DNA of 64,000 bases from Terfezia claveryi (taxonomy: Eukaryota; Ascomycota; Pezizomycetes; Pezizales; Pezizaceae), in assembly GCA_015179025.1 (NCBI GenBank), contig WHUX01000108.1, forward strand, positions 1-64,000, given 5' to 3'. The position numbers and the translations under genes were made by a program. The notes under the pieces were generated by a model. That model saw only the letters and a list, made by a program, of their open reading frames with translations. It made no database searches and had not been told where the DNA came from. Below are positions 57,715-64,000 of this stretch, one piece after another. Position 1 is the first letter of the stretch. Each line of letters opens with the position of its first letter.

Positions 57715-58680
57715 ATGCAACACTTCACATTCCTGTCCTTGCTGCTCTCCGCAGCACTCATACTCGCGGTCCCACTCCCTCTCATTCGACAGAATCATCA
57801 ATACCATGAATCGAACCGGGTTCCCGTACTCAAATCAGGAAACGTGCTCATCACATCAAGGTATAACGTCGTCTACAAGCAAGATGCTCCAGACTGGCAT
57901 ATGACCGAGAAAGATAAAATTGCGCAAGGGAACGACACCAATAGAGGGTTCTGTAGGATTTTACCCAATACCAAGCTTGCAAATTTAAGGAACATTGAAT
58001 ATTTTTGTAATGCCAGAGATTGCGGAAGGGAAGGATTTCAGGTGTGTGCAGAATAACTTAAATACTTATGTTCCTCAAAGGGAGGTAGTGCGGATTTATT
58101 TTAACCCTATGAGATTATAGATTTCACTTCTTCCTCGGCTCTGGTGACGGCGCCAACGGATACTCCCGCCTCGATCTCCACGAGACTAGATACCCATCCC
58201 GCATCGGAGAATTCAATACCACCTATAACAACTATCCCGGCCGGCGCCAAAAGCTCGGGACCTTTGCTATATATCCTCCAAAGGAACTAATTGACGTCAA
58301 CCCCATGCCAGACGTGGTCGCCAATATTCCAGATAACTACAACACTCCAGCTGTAGCAGAGGAATACACAGGAGGTTACCAGAAAATTGTAAGAAAATGA
58401 CCGGCGGGAAAGGTGGTTTTTGACCTTGTTCCGAGAGCGACGGAGTCTAATGGAATTCTGGGGACGGTGGCATCGAGTCTGAATGTCCCATTGTGGAATC
58501 GACATGATCCGACTAACGCTTAAGGGTTACTGCGAGAGAATGGGAATTTACCACCGCTGAGGGACATGATGGTAAAAAGGTTATTGTGTGCGGAGGTGAA
58601 TGTGGGGGAAAAGCGTCGATTGATACCACTTCATCTAACGGACAAGGAGAATATATGGGAGAATATGTGCACACAAGCAA
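57715..58680 (+). pseudogene. Small secreted protein gene of unknown family (decayed)
   Basis: Exon 1 (57715-58043) starts MQHFTFLSLLLSAALILAVP, a clear signal peptide. It continues with LKSGNVLITSRYNVVYKQDA, CRILPNTKLAN, then FCNARDCGREGFQV. An intron (58044-58120, GTGTGC to TATAG) leads to exon 2: FHFFLGSGDGANGYSRLDLH, then RYPSRIGEFNTTYNNYPGR. A TGA at 58398, probably a former CGA, interrupts a frame that otherwise continues to 58521 (VVFDLVPRATESNGILGTV). Beyond, in another frame, WEFTTAEGHDGKKVIVCGG and CGGKASIDTTSSNGQGEY look like its true C-terminus, reaching about 58680. The mature protein would be about 240 residues with few Cys, secreted. No family is recognised. It sits inside the NLR5 wreck, in unrelated DNA. 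Confidence 0.55.
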
Positions 58681-59190
58681 GAGTATGTACGTATGTATGT
58701 ATGTATATGTTCTGGTCCGTTCCGGGATTCAGTCCATACCGGTATGGACCGGGCCGTTGCGAGATTGCCGGGCCGTTCCGGGATGGCATAAATATCACAT
58801 ATGTAGTTACCGAGACTAATGTAGCTTATACATACGATATATACATAAGAAAAGCTCTGCCATCCCCCGCTTGAATCACCTGAACTTGCTTAACTCTTAT
58901 ACTGAATTCGTACATGGGTACGGCCCTGACCCAGTATGGCAGTGGGCAGTACATGAACGTCCTTCTTTTTTGCATTGGCAGCGAACTATAGATCCAGCAG
59001 AGGCAAGACGTGCAACTTCATGCAGCGACTTCGATTTTTGACTTGCCATTCCAATGGAATAGATTCAAGGTAGGCTGGTCTGATAGTAGAAGGAGGTCGC
59101 TCCAATTCGCTAGTGGGATAGTATCGATCCAACAGGCCATATTCACAATATAGCTGATGTCGGTCAGGATGAGGCTTGTAGACAACTCTA
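58681..59190. other. Intergenic stretch with TATG microsatellite and GC-rich inverted motif
   Basis: A GTATGTATGTATGT tract at about 58687-58705 is followed by GC-rich DNA. CCGTTCCGGGAT occurs twice there, around a GGTATGGACCGG / CCATACCGG palindrome. No gene is seen. Confidence 0.45.
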
Positions 59191-59203
59191 AAAAAAATTC
59201 GGC

Positions 59204-59206
<3 letters not shown>

Positions 59207-59239
<33 letters not shown>

Positions 59240-59270
59240 CTTGTGACTCCTATGCGGCCCCATTGGGGGG
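59207..59270 (-). mobile_element. 64-bp LINE insertion, nearly all tail
   Basis: AAAAATTCGGCGAT lies at 59193-59206 and 59271-59284. The insert is about 30 T plus the last 30 or so bases of the family 3' end (ACTTGTGACTCCTATGCGGC). It is the shortest member of the family in the window. Confidence 0.85.
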
Positions 59271-59284
59271 AAAAATTCGGCGAT

Positions 59285-60420
59285 GGTCGGTAGAAGCTCG
59301 ATCAATACCAGGAATTCGCGGGCTAACAAGATCACCTATTGTAAAGGTATCTATTTTATGCTGTTGAATATATCGATTTGCCATTTGCTTGCGAGCTGTT
59401 GTAGTACGTTTGCGAACTTTTGCTAGCATAATATCGGTACTGGGAAGTTCAAGTTGAACTGGAGTAGATTGACTCGAAGATTCATTCAAACTGTCCTCCT
59501 CATTATTCTCTTCTTGCTCATCCTCCTCCTTATCATCCTCTACTTCTTTATCATTATCCTCCGCTTCCTCATCATTTGCATCTAGAATTGGAGATAAATG
59601 ACCTTGAAGATGATTTACTTTTATTTAAATACAACTTCATATGGACTATATCTAGTTGTCGAGTGAATATAATATTATTAGTTTTACTATAAGACTAGCT
59701 AGAGTATTAGAAATAATTACTTACTTGTTGATTCATTGCTAAAATCACAATAGGGAAAAGCTGTACCCATCAATTGTCACCTGATTTAGCTTTTGCCATT
59801 CAAATCTTTTGCTTTAGTACAGCATTTGCTTGTTTAATTAATCCTTATGCTTGAGGATGGTATGGACATCCTCGTATTAAAGAAATTCCATGATATCTTA
59901 CAACAATAAGGACTTCACCTTTAAACTCATTACTATTATCGCATTGAAGAATTTTTGGTGGACCAGATTGTCTAATCCATATCATAAGGATATTAGCAAC
60001 TTCAATACTTTCCTTAGACTTTAAAGGATAAGCACTTGAATATTTACTAAAATGATCTCGAATATGTAAAATCCATTGGTATTCCCCATCTGGATCAGCT
60101 CGCATATTGATTAGATCAATTTGTACTTATTCCCAAAGATTATTAACAACAATTGGTTGTAGAGGACCACGACTTTGACTTAGTTTATTGCATATACAAA
60201 TTGACAGTATTGTAAAAGTTCCATAACCTATATCAAATATTAATATTCAAATTAATATATATTAAGTAAATTAAGACTCATACCTCATTACAATTAATTC
60301 CATAATACTTCTCACTAATAGTTGCATAGGTTTTGTTTTTACCCATATGTGGTAATAATACATCATGCTCTAAGAGCTTTAGTTGCCTGTTTCTACCAAA
60401 TCTCTGACATAATAGTAGGC
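59285..60420 (-). pseudogene. Integrase (DDE) fragment of a gypsy- or Ginger-like element
   Basis: Read on the minus strand, a degenerate zinc-binding region (HDVLLPHMGKNKTYATISEK near 60330) precedes SRGPLQPIVVNNLWE and the core block at 60105-59845. That block has GEYQWILHIRDHFSKYSSAY, IRQSGPPKILQCDNSNEF and the GCPYHPQA terminus. The C-terminal part (59489-59285) has IDTFTIGDLVSPRIPGIDRA. The catalytic Asp equivalents in IRDHFSKY and QCDNSNEF are visible. Stops separate the parts. The IGDLV type of C-terminus is known from integrase-like proteins shared by some gypsy elements and Ginger-type DNA transposons, which I cannot separate here. Confidence 0.6.
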
Positions 60421-60512
60421 AATATCAATGTGTTTGCCTTTTGTTTTGTCAACGCAGGTTATGGGTTAGATCAATAGCGCCATTATTATCAGTGTGTAAA
60501 GTACTAGAAATG
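60421..60512 (-). pseudogene. Copia RNase H terminal fragment abutting the integrase
   Basis: On the minus strand it encodes ISSTLHTDNNGAIDLTHNLR followed by a QNKRQTH-type segment and AYYYVRDLV, the usual end of a copia RNase H. It joins directly to the integrase fragment downstream. This makes a chimeric junction, not the order of any single element. Confidence 0.5.
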
Positions 60513-60515
60513 TCA

Positions 60516-63012
60516 ATACGGGGTGTTTGCAGTCAAGGCACGTGCTTATTTTGAAGCCAGAGGTTTGTGTGCCGTAAGTGGAGTACGGAGTACATATAAG
60601 ATATAATTACATTGTGCTATAAGGCTCAAAAAAGTTACAAACATATTGAAGTCATTTGATATTGAAATTCAGCCTTTCATTGAAGACATCAATGCAAAAG
60701 AGAGGGTTATTCAGGAGTGTGCAGATGCTGCTACCATGGAAAAGATAAGGAGTATGGTTACAAACACTGTTTGATACGTATATAATAGGGGAAAAAACTA
60801 ATGCAAGAATACAGACATTGAAGGTGTCCTACAGGATATACGTCAGAACTGAAACCTTTGCCCAAGTTGAATGGTAGGTGGATAGTTCATTATTCGCTTT
60901 TTTAACCTGCCCCATTACCGCCCCAGCCGTGCCTAGTTTTTATATATCCCGGATATTTTCAGGGGTTATATGTGAAAAAGGGATGCTGATGAGACTGCAT
61001 GAACAGAGATATCAGCTACTCACACACTCAAAGTGATCAAACTATTGACAACGTTGACCACATTAGAGCCACTCAGGATGTGAAGTTGCCTCGTACCAGA
61101 AACGCTGCCACATGGCTCCTGGGTCTTGAAGTGGCGAGATAGCAATATTACAGAAGAGGGTGGTCATGTCTTTTGCTATTATGATACCCGGTGCAGGAGA
61201 AACCGTAATTAGGTATTACGTCAGATCTACAATTCCATCTAGTATCAAGGGTTTAGCTGGTAACTAATTTTTATCAAAATTCATATAGCTCTGTCGTTAT
61301 TGATCTTCTAACATAAGGATTGCTTGTTTGTATGGCGACTATAAGGATCATAAAAACCAAACCCTGGTCTATATTTTTGGTTGCTTTCTGTGTCGATTTC
61401 TAACCACTGCGCAAAAACCTATACCAGATGGAGTGATTGAGAAGCTTAATGAGATCCGGCACTAGGGCGGAAAAGCCGGGGTGGGCGATATTTTAGCTAT
61501 ACTTAATATATGGTCACAACAACTCAAGCGTGCATTTATCTGTATAGATGCCGTGGATGAGCTTGAACCAAAGGTTGAACAGCTTCTCGATATACTTTAA
61601 AAATTTGGGCATTAACAATATTCGCTTATTCCTTACAGGGCGAAGTCATATGTGTAAAATTCATCAGCTATATTGGCTAGAATCTATATACTGATTTATC
61701 TTTTCCAGATTTCTTCTTCCCGCCTTGCACACCAAAATGGTGCTAGGAATGACTACGAAGGCTAAACGACGGAAAGCGCTTGAAACACTGCCAACCGATC
61801 TTTATATTTCATTTAAGGGTGTAATCATACAGCCCACCGGTTATATGTGGGTCAGCAAGGGTATGAAGGATATATATGATACGTGCTATGTGGGTCGGCA
61901 AGGATATGGAGGATATTTGCGATGCAAGCAGGATGAGAAGGATATTCGGTTATTCATATATTCGGTTATTCATGTTGTTGATGTTGGTCGATTATCGGTT
62001 ATATGTTCGTGTTCATGTATATAAGGAAGTCATGGACGCCCTGACCTCCAGGAATCATCATGCGAAGACATCTCTCCTCTTCTACATATATTCATCCGTA
62101 TATTCTTACAGGGTGTCATTACTAGAATCCGGGAATGCCTCAGCGAGAGCCAGGCTGAGTTGGGTATGCGAGTACTCATGTGGCTTCATTTTGCCTACCA
62201 CTAAAGCTTGTGGAACTTCAACATGCGCTAGCTGTTGAGTAGAGCGATACGGAATTCGATGCGGGGAATATTCCTTCACGGAAAGCCTACTAGACTGCGG
62301 TCTTGGGTTGGTTATTGTGGATGGAAAGACACTGACAGTACGCTTTGTGCACTACACACTTGAAGAGTACTTCCACAAATATGCTGGGAAAGAATTCCCA
62401 GATGGGCGTAGTTCTATCGCCGAAAGTTGTTGACCTACCTTAACTTGGCAAATTTGAGACAGCATGGTATTAATAAAAGTCTGAAAGCAAAGCTGAACGA
62501 ATATGCATTCTTAGAGTATGCGTCACTTTATTGGGGGACCTATCTCAAGCGTCAATGCAATGATGGCCTGACAAAACTCACAAATATTATATTATACTAT
62601 GAGAACAACCGCCCACCCTGTTCTATACAAGTCTTGTATTGGAGGCTTCAGCGATTCAGACCGGCGCAGAGATTTTCAGGACCCATATAGCAGCATACTT
62701 TGGAGACTGAAAATATGACGTATCTCTGTAAGATAGGGTGGAATGTAGGGCAGAAAGATGATGGTGACCGGACCACGCCCTACTGGGCAGCTGAGATGGG
62801 GCATGGGGCCGTTGTGCGGCTGCTGATTGGGCGAGATGCATTGCTGTTGATATCAATGCTAAGACTTATAGGGGATGGACACCTCTCTCATTGGCAGCTC
62901 AGAATGGGCGTGCGGCTGCTGATCGAGCAAGATGATGTGGATATCAATACTAAGGACCCTCGTGGGTGGACACCACTCTCATTGGCTGCTGCAAATGGCA
63001 TGAAGCTGTTGT
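60516..63012 (+). pseudogene. NLR5, C-terminal part
   Basis: It resumes exon 2 at TTTGCAGTCAAGGCACG. NACHT remains include the intron position shared with NLR1 (61209-61290) and AFICIDAVDELEPKVEQLL near 61530. Winged-helix parts lie on both sides of a solo LTR (61822-62110). Only about three ankyrin repeats remain (62780-63010), and the last runs into a LINE at about 63013. Stops and deletions are frequent. Confidence 0.8.
61822..62110. repeat. Probable solo LTR in NLR5
   Basis: This 289-bp insertion begins TAATCATACAGCCC and ends ATTCTTACA. GGGTG lies on both sides (61817-61821 and 62111-62115). Compared with NLR1 the flanking coding sequence is continuous. The TA start could be a mutated TG. 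It contains GGATAT-rich degenerate repeats and no coding region. Confidence 0.6.
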
Positions 63013-63725
63013 AGCAGACGGCAAGCTCCATGTAATATACCTAGGACTGGCGACAGAGGAGTCCGATATGCTAGCCTTTCTATCAGACACACTGGCGGCA
63101 ATTCTCTCAATTCGGAACATGAATCGAGGTCTCAAGCATAGAAAAGAAAATCTCACATCTAGACGAAATCTCAGGAGCACCCCTAATGGCAACGGAAGGG
63201 GGGCTACGCACTAGATCCAAAGCAATCCGCAAGGAAGCCAGATCAAAGGAAGGGTTGGGAACAAGACGCTGTGAGTGGAACCGACAGGCGCTTCAGCATA
63301 TACCTGGCTGCGTACCAACCGCGGCCCTCAGAAGAGTTGGTTACCTATTCCATATCGGCAAGACCGCCTCTAAGGAATGTGTATGTGGAGCCCCATCAGA
63401 GACAGGAGACCACATCGCCTTCGAGTGTCCGCGATTCAGACGCATCAGAACAGATCCGCTAAGGGGAAGAAGGAGCTGGGAGGAACTCGACAGGGCGAAA
63501 TGGAGAGAGGAAGGAGAAGAGTCCTACGGGGCAACAGAGGCCTTTTGCAAGGGAATCTTTCACGAGATCACCTAATTGTTTACGTTTCCCACACGAGTTC
63601 CATTTGTTCTAGTTCAGGCCCCCTGTCACGAGTTTCTTTTGTCATCTTTCCAATTTCTCACGAGTTCACTATGGGATGTGTTATGGGGAGGCCCAGTCAG
63701 GTCATCGGCTCGTCCGTTAATGACA
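63013..63725 (+). mobile_element. 5'-truncated LINE with RNase H remnant, fused to NLR5
   Basis: It starts inside RNase H (VADGKLHVIYLGLATEESDM, FLSDTLAAI at 63020-63110). A frameshift follows. The terminal frame 63186-63575 has CVCGAPSETGDHIAFECP and ends KGIFHEIT. The 3' UTR is recognisable to GTCCGTTAATGACAG at about 63725 but lacks the final part and the poly-A. It is related to the copy at 48989-50270. Confidence 0.75.
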
Positions 63726-63736
63726 GTACAGTATAC

Positions 63737-63830
63737 TCTTTATATAAGAATATTTGATATAAGAATATACTTGATATAAGAATATATTTGATAGAAGAAT
63801 ATTCTTATTTTTTCGCGGTTGTTTACTAAG
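63737..63830. repeat. AT-rich minisatellite, GATATAAGAATAT units
   Basis: About four units of 14-17 bp of TTGATATAAGAATATA, the last ones variant, follow directly on the truncated LINE. Confidence 0.6.
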
Positions 63831-64000
63831 GTATTCTTATAGCAAGTGCACCTGATTGGGTAATGTATAAACAGCCTAGCCAGAATAGGAAGGCTTATCG
63901 ATAAGAATACCCCGCACAACCATGTTACACCGTAAGCACACAACACCGCCAAAAACTACACCGTGACACACAATACTACTACACCTACAATACCACCTCC
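63831..64000. other. Window end, no recognised gene
   Basis: TTCTTATAG and TTATCGATAAGAATACC form loosely inverted AAGAATACC motifs with 63828-63840. This could be the end of a small inverted-repeat element truncated by the window. No coding support. Confidence 0.4.

Noticed and set aside
1..64000. tRNA, rRNA or other structural RNA genes
   Set aside because: No cloverleaf with conserved A and B box spacing and no rRNA-like stretch was noticed by eye. A dedicated scan (tRNAscan-SE, Infernal) was not possible here.

Overview
The window looks like a repeat-rich chromosome segment of a filamentous ascomycete. The evidence is short (about 50-80 nt) GT-AG introns, NACHT-ankyrin STAND/NLR genes of the fungal type, hAT, pogo, Ty1/copia and Ty3/gypsy elements and Tad-like LINEs, and repeat copies that differ almost only by C:G to T:A transitions (RIP-like mutation or decay of methylated cytosines). 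A Pezizomycete such as a truffle would fit, but that is inference.

Layout. (1) 1-26404 is a nested transposon complex in the upstream region of an NLR gene. The outer shell is one Ty1/copia element on the minus strand (248-26399). It has two 284-bp LTRs and a 5-bp target duplication, CTTCC, at its extreme ends. Its pol is split by about 20 kb of inserted DNA, which holds a complete hAT element (4070-6739, 8-bp TSD), a second hAT transposase (7085-10037), a complete gypsy chromovirus (10159-16228, 5-bp TSD), and about 7 kb of unfamiliar DNA (16234-23600). That last stretch contains remnants of unknown proteins, a lysine-rich protein, a decayed histone H3-like gene (22002-22910), and clusters of the short motif GTCAYGGA.

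(2) 26405-51900 is an NLR cluster. NLR1 (26661-31139, about 11 ankyrin repeats) looks largely intact. NLR3 (36640-40375) is a wreck hit by a copia gag fragment, a LINE and tiny insertions. NLR2 (40696-47893) carries about 36 near-identical ankyrin repeats and was cut at its last repeat by a 638-bp hAT-type MITE. NLR1 and NLR2 share upstream and downstream flanks, so they arose by segmental duplication. Between NLR1 and NLR3 lies a broken gene resembling the PD-(D/E)XK nuclease module of Crinkler-like proteins.

(3) 51900-64000 is debris: a gypsy-like gag with a pogo derivative inside it, copia gag-protease, two more NLR wrecks (NLR4, NLR5), a decayed small secreted protein gene (57715 to about 58680), an integrase fragment, and several 5'-truncated LINEs.

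How it works together: the only candidates for current host function are NLR1 and, with reservations, NLR2. Both are predicted intracellular recognition receptors: an N-terminal helical domain, a NACHT switch, then an ankyrin ligand sensor. Nearly everything else is mobile DNA or its remains. The most unusual content is the histone H3-like gene inside the transposon nest.
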